64,000 nucleotides of DNA from Streptomyces sp. Q6 (GCF_036967205.1 NZ_CP146022.1:6324001-6388000); one strand, 5' to 3'. Shown: positions 45,065 to 54,947, numbered from the stretch's first letter. Program-made: numbers and translations. The notes: generated by a model from the sequence alone, not told the origin.

Positions 45065-46507
45065 GTGGCCGTGACCGATTCTGCGTCCGTGACGGTGCCC
45101 GCCCCGTACGACGGGGAGGCGCGCGAGAGCGTCGCACGCGACAGCGCCGTGCACGAAGGGATCCTGCGCCGCCAGTCCGCTCGGGAGTCGGCGGCGCGCA
45201 CGTATGCGCGCGCCCTGCCGATCGTGCCCGTGCGTGCCCGCGGACTCACCATCGAGGGCGCCGACGGCCGTCGCTATCTGGACTGCCTCTCCGGTGCGGG
45301 CACGCTCGCCCTCGGCCACAACCACCCGGTCGTCCTGGAGGCCATCAGGAAGGTCATCGACTCGGGCGCACCGCTGCACGTCCTCGACCTCGCCACCCCG
45401 GTCAAGGACGCCTTCACCACGGAGTTGTTCCGTACGCTGCCGGCCGGTCTCGCCGACCGGGCCCGCGTCCAGTTCTGCGGCCCGGCCGGGACCGACGCCG
45501 TCGAGGCCGCGCTGAAACTGGTCCGCACCGCCTCCGGGCGCTCCGGCATCCTCGCCTTCACCGGGGCGTACCACGGCATGACCGCGGGGGCGCTCGAAGC
45601 GTCCGGCGGCGCGCAGGACGTGCGGGTCACGCGCCTGCCGTATCCGCAGGACTACCGCTGCCCCTTCGGTATCGGCGGCCCGCGCGGCGCCGAAATCGCC
45701 GCGCGCTGGACCCGGTCCCTGCTCGACGACACCAAGTCCGGGGTGCCGCGGCCCGCCGGGATGATCCTGGAACCGGTCCAGGGGGAGGGCGGCGTGATCC
45801 CCGCCCCCGACGCCTGGCTGCGCCGGATGCGGTCCCTCACCGAGGACCGGTCGATCCCGCTGATCGCCGACGAGGTGCAGACCGGCGTCGGCCGGACCGG
45901 CGCGTTCTGGGCCGTGGAGCACAGCGGTGTCGTCCCCGACGTGATGGTCATGTCCAAGGCGATCGGCGGCAGTCTTCCGCTCGCCGTCATCGTCTACCGC
46001 GACGACCTGGACGTCTGGCCGCCGGGCGCGCACGCGGGCACCTTCCGCGGCAACCAACTCGCGATGGCCGCGGGCGCCGCCACACTCTCGTACGTCCGCG
46101 AGAACCGGCTCGCCGAGCGCGCCGGTGAACTCGGCACCCGGATGCTCGGCCAACTCCAGCATCTGGCCGAGGATTTCTCCTGCATCGGTGACGTCCGGGG
46201 CCGCGGCCTGATGATCGGCGTCGAACTGGTCGACCCGGAGGGCGCCCCCGACACCGGCCCGTCCGGCCTCGCCGACGCCCCACTGCTCGGCGCACCCGCC
46301 GCCACACCGCTCCCCGCCGCACCGGACCTCGCCGCGGCCGTCCGCGACGCGTGCCTCGACCGGGGCCTGATCGTCGAGCTCGGAGGTCGCCACTCCAGCG
46401 TCGTTCGTCTCCTGCCGCCCCTCACGATCACCGATGAGCAGGCCGCTGCCGTCGTCGACCGGTTCGCGGACGCCCTCGTGGCCGTCGCCCGTGCCCGGCA
46501 CGCCTGA
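45065..46507 (+). CDS. Diaminobutyrate-2-oxoglutarate aminotransferase family protein
   Basis: 480-residue class III PLP aminotransferase. The PLP Lys is Lys298 in MSKAIGGSLP; QFCGPAGTDAVEAALKL, FTGAYHGMT, LEPVQGEGG and ADEVQTGVGRTG are typical of L-2,4-diaminobutyrate aminotransferases such as RhbA and EctB. It should make L-2,4-diaminobutyrate from aspartate semialdehyde as siderophore precursor. A GGGAGGA at 45049-45055 supports GTG 45065. It is first gene of a four-gene operon. Confidence 0.88.
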   Translation: MAVTDSASVTVPAPYDGEARESVARDSAVHEGILRRQSARESAARTYARALPIVPVRARGLTIEGADGRRYLDCLSGAGTLALGHNHPVVLEAIRKVIDSGAPLHVLDLATPVKDAFTTELFRTLPAGLADRARVQFCGPAGTDAVEAALKLVRTASGRSGILAFTGAYHGMTAGALEASGGAQDVRVTRLPYPQDYRCPFGIGGPRGAEIAARWTRSLLDDTKSGVPRPAGMILEPVQGEGGVIPAPDAWLRRMRSLTEDRSIPLIADEVQTGVGRTGAFWAVEHSGVVPDVMVMSKAIGGSLPLAVIVYRDDLDVWPPGAHAGTFRGNQLAMAAGAATLSYVRENRLAERAGELGTRMLGQLQHLAEDFSCIGDVRGRGLMIGVELVDPEGAPDTGPSGLADAPLLGAPAATPLPAAPDLAAAVRDACLDRGLIVELGGRHSSVVRLLPPLTITDEQAAAVVDRFADALVAVARARHA

Positions 46508-46610
46508 GCCCGGTCGCACACCCCCGGCGGTAGCAGCAGCGGAACACCGGACCAGCAGCACCACGGCCCACCGCCTCACGGAGCCCACCACCCCACGCAA
46601 GGAAGCACTC

Positions 46611-48770
46611 TTGAACGCCACTCCCGCATCCGACGGCCGTCCCCGTCCCTCTGCCGGCGGCGCCTGCGACACGCAGCCCTCGCGCACTTCGGAACGCGAA
46701 ACGGTCCCGCGGCAGATGGGCGGCGGCCAAGAGGCCGAGCGTCTGCACCCGCCCACCGCGGACTCCTGGGGACATCCGGACCTCCTGGGGCACCAGGACC
46801 TTCTGGACCACCCGGACCCCACCACTGCCGCCCAGAGCGCGGCAGTCGAGAACCTGCTGCGCTGCTGGGTACGTGAGAACGCCATCACCCCTCCTTCTCC
46901 CGGCACCCTGCGCGTCCCGCTGCCCGCGAGCGGTACCGCACTCCTCGTCCCCGTCCTCTACTGGTCGCCCACCGGCTGGCACCGTCTGGGCCCGCCCCGG
47001 CTGGAGGGCGCCCCGCACAGCGCCCCCTCCGTGGACGCCGTGACCCTCGCGGCCCTGCTGGGCCGCGAATCGGTGCCCGGCGACACGGGCACGGGTCCCG
47101 GCCACGGCCGCGACGCCGAGGGCGCGGCGGCGCAGTTCGCCTCCGCCACCGACACCGCCGTCGGCGATGGTGGTGGCGGCGACGGTGGCGGAGACGACGG
47201 TGGCGGAGGCGATGGTGGCGACCTGGTGGGCCGGGTCGCCGACTCGGCCCGCCGCACGGCCACGTTCATCGCCGACCGGCGCGAGGAGCCCGCCGACGGC
47301 CCCGACCGCTTCCTCGCCGCGGAGCAGTCGCTGATCCTCGGCCATCCCCTGCACCCGACACCGAAGAGCCGCGAGGGACTCTCCGAGGCCGAAGCCCGCC
47401 TCTACTCACCCGAACTGCGCGGCTCCTTCCCGCTGCACTGGATGGCCGTGGCCCCCGACGTCCTGGCCCAGGACTCGGCCTGGACCGAGCGAGGCCGCAC
47501 GGTCTCCGCAGGCCGACTCACCTCCCGGCTGGCCGGCCCCGAGCTCGCGGTGCCCGACGGCTACGCGGCCGCCCTGCCCCTGCACCCCTGGCAGATCCGC
47601 GAACTCCAGCACCACCCCGCCACCGCCGCCCTCCTGGACGCCGGACTGCTGCGCGATCTGGGCCCGCACGGCGCCCCCTGGTTCCCCACCTCCTCCGTCC
47701 GCACCCTGTACCGCCCCGACGCACCCGCGATGCTGAAGCTCTCCCTCGGCCTGCGGATCACCAACTCCCGTCGCGAGAACCTCCGCAAGGAACTCCACCG
47801 CGGCGTCGAGGTCCACCGCCTCCTGCGCAGCGGCCTCTCCGACCAGTGGCGCGCCGCGCACCCGGGGTTCGACATCGTCCGCGACCCGGCCTGGCTGGCC
47901 GTCGACGACCTGTCCGGCGAGCCCGTCCCCGGTCTCGACGTGATGATCCGCAACAACCCCTTCCGCCCTGGCGACGACGCCACGTGCATCGCCGGCCTCG
48001 TTTCTCCACGCCCCTCCTACGCCCCCAAGGCCCACGAGGACCGGACGGCTCGCGAGGACCGCACGGACCTCACAGACCTCACGGACGTCTCGGACCGCGC
48101 GGACATGGCTGGCCGCGAAGACCGGACGGGCGGGGGTGGACCGACCCGCATGACCTCCCGTCTTGCCGACACCGTCACTCGCCTGGCGGCCCGCACCGGA
48201 CGCCCCCGCTCCGCCGTGAGCGCCGAGTGGTTCCTGCGCTATCTCGAACACGTCGTCCGCCCCGTCCTGTGGCTCGACAGCGAGGCCGGCATCGCGCTGG
48301 AAGCCCACCAGCAGAACACCCTCCTCCTCCTCGACGCCGACGGCTGGCCCATCGGCGGCCGCTACCGCGACAACCAGGGTTACTACTTCCGTGAGTCCCG
48401 CCGCGCCGAACTCGACCGGCGGCTGCCCGGCATCGGCGCCCACAGCGACACCTTCGTCTCCGACGAGGTCACCGACGAGCGGTTCGCCTACTACCTCGCC
48501 ATCAACAACGTCCTCGGCCTCATCGGCGCCTTCGGCTCCCAACGTCTCGCCGACGAGCGCCTGTTGCTCGCGGCGTTCCGCCGGTTCCTCGGCGACGCGG
48601 CCACCGGACCCGCGCGCCTGCGCAGCCCCCTGCCGAGCCGACTCCTGGACACACCGACGCTGCGCTGCAAGGCGAACCTGCTCACCCGCATTCACGGCCT
48701 CGACGAACTCGTCGGCCCCGTCGACACCCAGTCCGTCTACGTCACCATCGCCAACCCCCTCTACGCCTAG
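46611..48770 (+). CDS. IucA/IucC-family NIS siderophore synthetase 1
   Basis: 719-residue ATP-dependent ligase that condenses a carboxylate such as citrate with an amine. Key motifs: GHPLHPTPKSREGLS (ATP-binding His/Lys), LPLHPWQIREL, FPTSSVRTLYR, LKLSLGLRITNSRREN, LEAHQQNTLLLL and GRYRDNQGYYF. TTG 46611 has AAGGA seven bases upstream. Two low-complexity insertions occur: a Gly/Asp-rich run near residue 185-205 and an Asp/Arg/Thr-rich run near 480-505, both probably disordered loops. Confidence 0.9.
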   Translation: MNATPASDGRPRPSAGGACDTQPSRTSERETVPRQMGGGQEAERLHPPTADSWGHPDLLGHQDLLDHPDPTTAAQSAAVENLLRCWVRENAITPPSPGTLRVPLPASGTALLVPVLYWSPTGWHRLGPPRLEGAPHSAPSVDAVTLAALLGRESVPGDTGTGPGHGRDAEGAAAQFASATDTAVGDGGGGDGGGDDGGGGDGGDLVGRVADSARRTATFIADRREEPADGPDRFLAAEQSLILGHPLHPTPKSREGLSEAEARLYSPELRGSFPLHWMAVAPDVLAQDSAWTERGRTVSAGRLTSRLAGPELAVPDGYAAALPLHPWQIRELQHHPATAALLDAGLLRDLGPHGAPWFPTSSVRTLYRPDAPAMLKLSLGLRITNSRRENLRKELHRGVEVHRLLRSGLSDQWRAAHPGFDIVRDPAWLAVDDLSGEPVPGLDVMIRNNPFRPGDDATCIAGLVSPRPSYAPKAHEDRTAREDRTDLTDLTDVSDRADMAGREDRTGGGGPTRMTSRLADTVTRLAARTGRPRSAVSAEWFLRYLEHVVRPVLWLDSEAGIALEAHQQNTLLLLDADGWPIGGRYRDNQGYYFRESRRAELDRRLPGIGAHSDTFVSDEVTDERFAYYLAINNVLGLIGAFGSQRLADERLLLAAFRRFLGDAATGPARLRSPLPSRLLDTPTLRCKANLLTRIHGLDELVGPVDTQSVYVTIANPLYA

Positions 48771-48917
48771 CCCCGAGCGCTGCTCCCCGATCCCGCTCGA
48801 CCCTGCCCCCTCCGCACCCCCGAGAACCCGCGTCCTTTTGCGACCCGCGAACCCGAGGACCCCGCCTCACACCCCCACCTGACCCCCTTCCTGACCCTTC
48901 CTGAGAGGAGCGTCGCC

Positions 48918-49706
48918 GTGCCCCCCATCGATGCGAGCACCGACGCAGGCACCGCACCCGTCGCCGAGCCCCGTACGTCCGCCGCGCGCGCGGAGAACAC
49001 CGACGGCCAGGACACCCTCGACCTCCGGCTCCCCGACGAACTGCTCGCGCTCATCGCCGAACAGAACGCCACCGGCCCGGGCACCGGGCCCGCCACCACG
49101 GGCCGCCCGGACCGCCCCACAGCGCTGACCGAGCACGATCTGCTCGACGACGTGGGGGAGTGGGGCCCCGTCGCCACCCCCTCAGGCGTGTTCCAACTCA
49201 TCCCGGCCCGCGTCGAACGTGACGTGCCGCTCATCAGCCGGTGGATGAACGACCCGGCGGTGGCCGCCTTCTGGGAACTCGCGGGACCCGACAGCGTGAC
49301 CGCGGACCACCTGACCCCCCAGCTCGACGGCGACGGGCGCAGCGTCCCCTGTCTCGGCGTCCTCGACGGCACGCCGATGAGCTACTGGGAGATCTACCGC
49401 GCCGACCTCGATCCGCTGGCCCGCCACTACCCCGCCCGCCCGCACGACACCGGAATCCACCTCCTCATCGGTGGTGTCGCCAATCGCGGCCGAGGGCTCG
49501 GGACCACCCTCCTCAAAGCCGTCGCCGACCACGTGCTCGACCATCGCCCGCAATGCGCGCGCGTCGTGGCAGAACCCGACCTTCGCAACACCCCTTCCGT
49601 CTCAGCCTTCCTCAGCGCTGGTTTCCGCCTTTCTGCCGAGGTGGACCTCCCCGACAAACGGGCGGCGCTCATGATGCGTGACCGAGCCCTGCGCGCCGCG
49701 CTCTGA
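48918..49706 (+). CDS. GNAT acyltransferase of siderophore type (RhbD/IucB-like)
   Basis: 262 residues. A variable acidic N-terminus is followed by the AlcB/IucB-type acetyltransferase domain: FQLIPARVERDVPLISRWMN, SYWEIYRADLDPLARHY, HLLIGGVANRGRGLGTTLL (acetyl-CoA loop) and RVVAEPDLRNTPSVSAFLSA. It would acylate an amine or hydroxylamine on the siderophore building block. GTG 48918 has GAGGAG at 48905-48910. It lies between the two synthetase genes. Confidence 0.88.
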   Translation: MPPIDASTDAGTAPVAEPRTSAARAENTDGQDTLDLRLPDELLALIAEQNATGPGTGPATTGRPDRPTALTEHDLLDDVGEWGPVATPSGVFQLIPARVERDVPLISRWMNDPAVAAFWELAGPDSVTADHLTPQLDGDGRSVPCLGVLDGTPMSYWEIYRADLDPLARHYPARPHDTGIHLLIGGVANRGRGLGTTLLKAVADHVLDHRPQCARVVAEPDLRNTPSVSAFLSAGFRLSAEVDLPDKRAALMMRDRALRAAL

Positions 49707-49764
49707 GCCGGTCACTCACAGTAACGAAGTTCGACCCGATCCGGTTCCCTCGCGAGGAGTCCCC

Positions 49765-51708
49765 GTGCCGAATCCGTCCATCGTCCCGAGTTCCGCAGAG
49801 CAGCCCGCGCTGTACGACCCGCCCGAGCTCACGCGTGAGAACTGGGACAGGGCGGGTGCGCGGCTGCTGGCCAAACTGATCGGCGAGTTCGCTTACGAGG
49901 ACCTGTTCCGGCCGGTGCCCGAGGACCCCGCGGCGGCGGCAGGGCCCGGCCACCACCCCCACACCCTGACGATCCCGCCCGGCCCGGACTCCGCCGGCGG
50001 CGTGCTCCGCTTCCGCGCCCGCCGGGGGGCGTACGGCAGCTGGCAGGTCGACCCGGCAAGCCTGCGCTGGTCAGCCGCACCGGCCGAGTCCACCACCGAC
50101 GAGCGGGCCACGAACCAGCCGACCACGAATCAGCAGGCCACGGACGAGCCGACCACCCATGGATCGGCCACCGAGGAACGAGCCACCGACCCACTGGCCT
50201 TCCTTCTGGCCGCCAAACACGTCCTCGGCCTGGACGGCACCACCCTCGGCCACCTCATCCGCGAACTCACCGTCACCCTCGCCGCCGACGCCCGCCTCGA
50301 CCACACCGCTTTGAGCGCCGACGGGCTCGCCGACCTCGGCTACGCGGAACTGGAGGGGCACCAGACCGGTCACCCCTGGATCGTCCTCAACAAGGGCCGC
50401 CTCGGCTTCTCCGCCTCCGACACCTCCCGGTGGGCCCCCGAGGCCCGTCGCCACACCAGCCTCCCCTGGATCGCGGTGCACACGGGTCTCGCCACCTACC
50501 GGGGCGCGGCCGGCCTGGAATCCGCGGACGGGCTCTACGCGCGGGAACTCGACGGGCCCGTCCGGCAGCTGTTCGCGGACACGCTCCGTGCTCGCGGCCT
50601 GGACCCGGCCGCGTACCTCTACCTTCCCGTGCACCCCTGGCAGTGGGACGACGTCGTGCTGCAACTGTTCGCACCCTCCGTCGCCACGAACGCGATCGTC
50701 CCGCTCCCCACCGACGGCGACCTGCGCCTGCCCCAGCAGTCGATCCGTACGTTCCTGAACACCACCCGCCCGGAGCGGCACACGGTGAAACTGCCGCTGT
50801 CGGTCCTCAACACCCTTGTCTGGCGCGGACTCCCCACCGAGCGCACTCTCGCGGCTCCCGCGGTCACCACATGGATGCACGGACTGCGGGACGCCGACGC
50901 CTTCTTGCGGGACGAATGCGGTGTCATCCTGCTGGGCGAAGTCGCCTCCGTGACGGTGAAGCACCCGCTCTACGACGGCCTCGACGAAGTGCCGTACCAG
51001 TACAAGGAGCTGCTCGGCGCGATCTGGCGCGAGCCCGTCGCGCGGCACCTCGCACCCGGGGAGCGCGCCCGCACCCTCGCCTCCTTGTTGCACACCGACC
51101 CTGAAGGACGCGCGTTCACCGCGGAGCTCGTCGTCCGCTCGGGCCTCGACCCGAAGACCTGGCTGCGCCGCCTCTTCGCCGCACTGCTGCCGCCCCTGCT
51201 GCGCTTCCTCTACCGCTACGGCACCGTGTTCTCCCCCCACGGCGAGAACGCCATCGTGGTCTTCGACGACCAGGACGTACCCGTACGCCTCGCGGTCAAG
51301 GACTTCGTGGACGACGTCAACATCAGCGCCGAGCCGCTCCCCGAACACGACTCCATGCCCCAGGACGTACGGAACGTCCTCCTCACGGAGCGCCCGTCCT
51401 TCCTCACCCAGTTCATCCACTCCGGGCTCTTCGTCGGCGTCTTCCGCTATCTGGCGCCCCTGTACGAGGCTCAACTCGGCGTCCCCGAGGAAGAGTTCTG
51501 GACGCTGCTGCGCGCCGAGATCCTGCGCCACCACGCCCGCTTCCCCGAGCTGAAGGACCGCTACGAGATGTTCGACCTGCTCACCCCGCGCATCGAGCGG
51601 CTCTGCCTCAACCGCAACCGGCTGCACCTCGACGGTTACCGCGACCGCTCCCACCGCCCGCACGCCGCGGTGGAGGGCACCGTCGCCAACCCCCTGCACC
51701 AGCCTTGA
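49765..51708 (+). CDS. IucA/IucC-family NIS siderophore synthetase 2
   Basis: 647-residue second synthetase, of the AlcC/RhbF/DesD-like group: GHQTGHPWIVLNKGRLGFS (ATP-binding), LYLPVHPWQWDDVV, QQSIRTFLNTTRPERHTVKL, YRYGTVFSPHGENAIVVFDD and VKDFVDDVNIS. It probably performs the second amide bond to citrate or a later condensation. A Thr/Gln/Ala-rich low-complexity stretch lies at about residues 110-140. GTG 49765 has a GAGGAG-type ribosome binding site; an in-frame ATG at 49678 would overlap the previous gene. Confidence 0.9.
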   Translation: MPNPSIVPSSAEQPALYDPPELTRENWDRAGARLLAKLIGEFAYEDLFRPVPEDPAAAAGPGHHPHTLTIPPGPDSAGGVLRFRARRGAYGSWQVDPASLRWSAAPAESTTDERATNQPTTNQQATDEPTTHGSATEERATDPLAFLLAAKHVLGLDGTTLGHLIRELTVTLAADARLDHTALSADGLADLGYAELEGHQTGHPWIVLNKGRLGFSASDTSRWAPEARRHTSLPWIAVHTGLATYRGAAGLESADGLYARELDGPVRQLFADTLRARGLDPAAYLYLPVHPWQWDDVVLQLFAPSVATNAIVPLPTDGDLRLPQQSIRTFLNTTRPERHTVKLPLSVLNTLVWRGLPTERTLAAPAVTTWMHGLRDADAFLRDECGVILLGEVASVTVKHPLYDGLDEVPYQYKELLGAIWREPVARHLAPGERARTLASLLHTDPEGRAFTAELVVRSGLDPKTWLRRLFAALLPPLLRFLYRYGTVFSPHGENAIVVFDDQDVPVRLAVKDFVDDVNISAEPLPEHDSMPQDVRNVLLTERPSFLTQFIHSGLFVGVFRYLAPLYEAQLGVPEEEFWTLLRAEILRHHARFPELKDRYEMFDLLTPRIERLCLNRNRLHLDGYRDRSHRPHAAVEGTVANPLHQP

Positions 51709-51748
51709 TCGCGGGAATGTCAGTGGTGCCGTTTAGGGTGGTCGACCT

Positions 51749-53722
51749 ATGACGAAGCCCTCACTCCCCGATCTCCTGCACGCCGCCGTCACCTCGGTCG
51801 GCGGCACGGAGCGCCCTGGCCAGGTGACCATGGCCGAGACCGTCGCCGAGGCGATCGACGGCGGTTCCCATCTGCTGGTCCAGGCGGGCACCGGCACCGG
51901 AAAGTCCCTGGGCTACCTGGTGCCGGCCCTCGCGCACGGGGAGCGTGTCGTGGTCGCGACGGCGACGCTGGCGCTACAGCGCCAGCTCGTCGAGCGGGAC
52001 CTGCCGCGCACCGTCGAGGCGCTCCACCCGCTGCTGCGCCGCCGCCCCAGCTTCGCCATGCTCAAGGGCCGGTCGAACTACCTGTGCCTGCACCGCCTCC
52101 ACGAAGGCGTGCCGCAGGAGGAGGAAGAGGGCCTCTTCGACCAGTTCGAGGCGGCCGCGCCGACGAGCAAGCTCGGCCAGGACCTGCTGCGCATGCGGGA
52201 CTGGGCGGACGAGACCGAGACAGGCGACCGGGACGACCTCACCCCCGGTGTCTCGGACCGCGCCTGGGCCCAGGTGTCGGTGTCCTCACGGGAGTGCCTC
52301 GGCGCGTCCAAGTGCGCGTACGGCCAGGAGTGCTTCGCGGAGATGTCCCGCGAGCGCGCCAAGCTCTCCGACGTCATCGTGACCAACCACGCGCTCCTCG
52401 CGATCGACGCCATCGAGGGCGCCCCGGTCCTGCCGCAGCACGAGGTCCTGATCGTGGACGAGGCCCACGAGCTGGTCTCACGAGTCACTGGCGTGGCGAC
52501 CGGCGAGCTGACCCCGGGCCAGGTCAACCGCGCGGTCCGCCGCGCCGCGAAGCTCGTGAACGAGAAGGCCGCGGACCAGCTCCAGACCGCCGCCGAGGGC
52601 TTCGAGCGGCTCATGGAGCTGGCCCTGCCCGGCCGCCTCGAAGAGATCCCCGAAGACCTCGGCTACGCGCTGATGGCGCTGCGCGACGCCTCCCGCACGG
52701 TGATCACGGCCCTCGGCTCCACGCGCGACAAGTCCGTCCAGGACGAGGACGCCGTCCGCAAGCAGGCCCTCGCCTCCGTGGAGACGATCCACGACGTCTC
52801 CGAGCGGATCACGAACGGATCGGAGTGGGACGTCGTCTGGTACGAGCGCCACGACCGCTTCGGCGCTTCCCTCCGCGTCGCCCCCATGTCCGTGTCGGGG
52901 CTGCTGAGAGAGAAGCTCTTCTCCGACCGTTCCGTGGTCCTGACCTCGGCGACCCTCAAGCTCGGCGGCGACTTCAACGGCGTGGGCGCGTCCCTGGGTC
53001 TCGCCCCCGAGGGCACGACAGGGGACGACCTCCCGGTGTGGAAGGGTGTCGACGTCGGCTCGCCGTTCGACTATCCGAAGCAGGGCATCCTGTACGTCGC
53101 CAAGCACCTGGCCCGCCCCGCGCGCGAGGGCACCCGCAGCGACATGACGGACGAACTGGCCGAGCTGATGCAGGCCGCCGGCGGCCGGACGCTGGGCCTG
53201 TTCTCCTCCATGCGCGCCGCGCAGGCCGCGGCGGAGGAGCTGCGCACCAGGCTCCCCGAGTTCCCGATCCTGCTCCAGGGCGAGGACACCCTCGGCGAGC
53301 TGATCAAGAACTTCGCGGCCGACCCGAAGACCTGTCTGTTCGGCACGCTCTCACTGTGGCAGGGCGTGGATGTCCCCGGACCCAGCTGCCAGCTGGTGGT
53401 CATGGACAAGATCCCGTTCCCGCGCCCCGACGACCCACTGATGAGCGCCCGCCAGAAGGCGGTCGAGGACGCGGGGGGCAACGGCTTCATGGCGGTGGCG
53501 GCGACGCATTCCGCGCTCCTGATGGCACAGGGCGCGGGCCGCCTCGTACGGGCGACGGGGGACCGCGGCGTCGTCGCGGTGCTCGACCCCCGCCTGGCCA
53601 CGGCCCGCTACGGAAGCTATCTGCGGGCTTCGATGCCGGACTTCTGGTACACGACGGACCGCAATCAGGTACGCCGCTCGCTCTCGGCGATCGACGCGGT
53701 GGCGAAGGCCGACGGCACGTAG
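51749..53722 (+). CDS. DinG/XPD-like ATP-dependent helicase
   Basis: 657-residue superfamily 2 5'-to-3' DNA helicase. Walker A AGTGTGKS is at residues 46-53 and the DEAH box is IVDEAHEL. Four cysteines placed for an iron-sulfur cluster follow Walker A: SNYLC, then RECLGASKCAYGQECF. Motif V/VI sequences (LWQGVDVPG, QGAGRLVRATGDRG) are intact. No SOS box was seen upstream. It is convergent with lexA, with a hairpin between. Confidence 0.92.
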   Translation: MTKPSLPDLLHAAVTSVGGTERPGQVTMAETVAEAIDGGSHLLVQAGTGTGKSLGYLVPALAHGERVVVATATLALQRQLVERDLPRTVEALHPLLRRRPSFAMLKGRSNYLCLHRLHEGVPQEEEEGLFDQFEAAAPTSKLGQDLLRMRDWADETETGDRDDLTPGVSDRAWAQVSVSSRECLGASKCAYGQECFAEMSRERAKLSDVIVTNHALLAIDAIEGAPVLPQHEVLIVDEAHELVSRVTGVATGELTPGQVNRAVRRAAKLVNEKAADQLQTAAEGFERLMELALPGRLEEIPEDLGYALMALRDASRTVITALGSTRDKSVQDEDAVRKQALASVETIHDVSERITNGSEWDVVWYERHDRFGASLRVAPMSVSGLLREKLFSDRSVVLTSATLKLGGDFNGVGASLGLAPEGTTGDDLPVWKGVDVGSPFDYPKQGILYVAKHLARPAREGTRSDMTDELAELMQAAGGRTLGLFSSMRAAQAAAEELRTRLPEFPILLQGEDTLGELIKNFAADPKTCLFGTLSLWQGVDVPGPSCQLVVMDKIPFPRPDDPLMSARQKAVEDAGGNGFMAVAATHSALLMAQGAGRLVRATGDRGVVAVLDPRLATARYGSYLRASMPDFWYTTDRNQVRRSLSAIDAVAKADGT

Positions 53723-53729
53723 TCCCGTA

Positions 53730-53762
53730 CCGGGGCCCCTCGCGGACAGCGCTGGGCCCCGG
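53730..53762. terminator. Hairpin between convergent helicase gene and lexA
   Basis: 9-bp perfect stem CCGGGGCCC (53730-53738) with GGGCCCCGG (53754-53762). Confidence 0.6.
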
Positions 53763-53803
53763 AACCGGCGCAGTTGGTCCCGGGGCCCGGTCAGGGAGGT
53801 GCG

Positions 53804-54589
53804 TCAGACGCGCCGCAGTACGGCAACCACCTTGCCCAGGATGGTCGCCTCGTCACCAGGAATCGGCTGGTACGCGGAGTTGTGCGGCAGCAGCCACACA
53901 TGGCCGTCCTCACGCTTGAAGCGCTTCACGGTGGCCTCGCCGTCCAGCATGGCGGCCACGATGTCACCGTTCTCGGCGACCGGCTGACGGCGGACCGTGA
54001 CCCAGTCACCGTCGCAGATCGCGGCCTCGATCATGGAGTCGCCGACGACCTTCAGGACGAACAGCTCACCGTCACCGACCAGCTGCCGGGGGAGCGGGAA
54101 GACATCCTCGACCGACTCCTCGGCGAGGATCGGCCCACCGGCGGCGATCCGGCCGACCAGCGGCACGTACGAGGCCGCCGGCTTGCCCGCGGTGTCCGTG
54201 GGCTGCGCGCTGGGCTGGTCCGAGCCCCGGACCTCGTACGCGCGAGGACGGTGCGGGTCCCTGCGCAGGAAGCCCTTGCGCTCGAGAGCCATCAGCTGGT
54301 GGGCGACCGACGACGTGCTGGACAGGCCGACCGCCTGACCGATCTCCCGCATCGACGGCGGGTAGCCCCGACGCTGCACCGAGTCGCGGATGACCTCGAT
54401 CACCCGACGCTGCCGGTCGGTGAGGCCCGAGCTGTCCGCGCGGATCCCTGGGGGTCGGCCGGGCAATGAGCGCCCGGGCTTGGGACCCTCCTGGCTCATG
54501 GATGCGTCATTCATGGCATGCACCGGCTCGAGTCGGCCCTGGGAGTGGCCCTGGGCAGTGATGGTGGCGCTGTCTGCGGTCGTGGTCAC
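53804..54589 (-). CDS. lexA: SOS repressor LexA
   Basis: 261-residue transcriptional repressor and self-cleaving protease. The N-terminal winged helix ([32 protein letters not shown]) binds SOS boxes; the cleavage site is Ala150-Gly151 in RIAAGGPI, with catalytic Ser185 (GDSM) and Lys222 (DGEATVKRF). A 50-residue N-terminal extension is longer than in E. coli. GTG 54589 is the start. A box 69 bp upstream indicates autoregulation. Confidence 0.97.
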   Translation of the reverse strand: MTTTADSATITAQGHSQGRLEPVHAMNDASMSQEGPKPGRSLPGRPPGIRADSSGLTDRQRRVIEVIRDSVQRRGYPPSMREIGQAVGLSSTSSVAHQLMALERKGFLRRDPHRPRAYEVRGSDQPSAQPTDTAGKPAASYVPLVGRIAAGGPILAEESVEDVFPLPRQLVGDGELFVLKVVGDSMIEAAICDGDWVTVRRQPVAENGDIVAAMLDGEATVKRFKREDGHVWLLPHNSAYQPIPGDEATILGKVVAVLRRV

Positions 54590-54657
54590 GTCGGTCGGCC
54601 CCTCTCGAGAATGTCTCCCTAGCTAGCCAACGGTAGTTCCTTTCGAAAGGTTGCGCC

Positions 54658-54669
54658 AAACACACGTTC
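54658..54669 (-). promoter_or_regulatory. LexA SOS box upstream of lexA
   Basis: Minus strand reads GAACGTGTGTTT, matching GAAC-N4-GTTC at seven of eight fixed positions, followed by G. It lies 69 bp before the lexA start codon. Confidence 0.78.
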
Positions 54670-54947
54670 GAGTGAAAAATCGCAGATTACTTGTTGTGAT
54701 CATGCGCCTAGGTGTATGGCTGCCAACCGGCCGGACGGGCAATTCGGTTCAATCCGGTACGCTTCTCCGCCGGGGCCGAGGCCCGCTCCGTGGGCTCCCT
54801 CAGTCTGCCATCCGTCGCCTCGTGGACGAGGCACCACCCCCGATTCCCGTGCGTCGCACCGGTGAGGCCTGTGGCCTGTGGGGCTGGGGCGGCGTTCCGC
54901 GCGAACTCCCGGGCCGCGACACGCTCTAGGGCCGAAAAAGCAGCCGA

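Noticed and set aside
44729-46906. 725-residue minus-strand ORF opposite the aminotransferase
   Set aside because: Low-complexity antisense frame over a clear PLP enzyme.
54700-54940. Cobalamin riboswitch upstream of nrdR-nrdJ
   Set aside because: No B12-box-like core recognised; a B12-dependent reductase does not need B12 repression.
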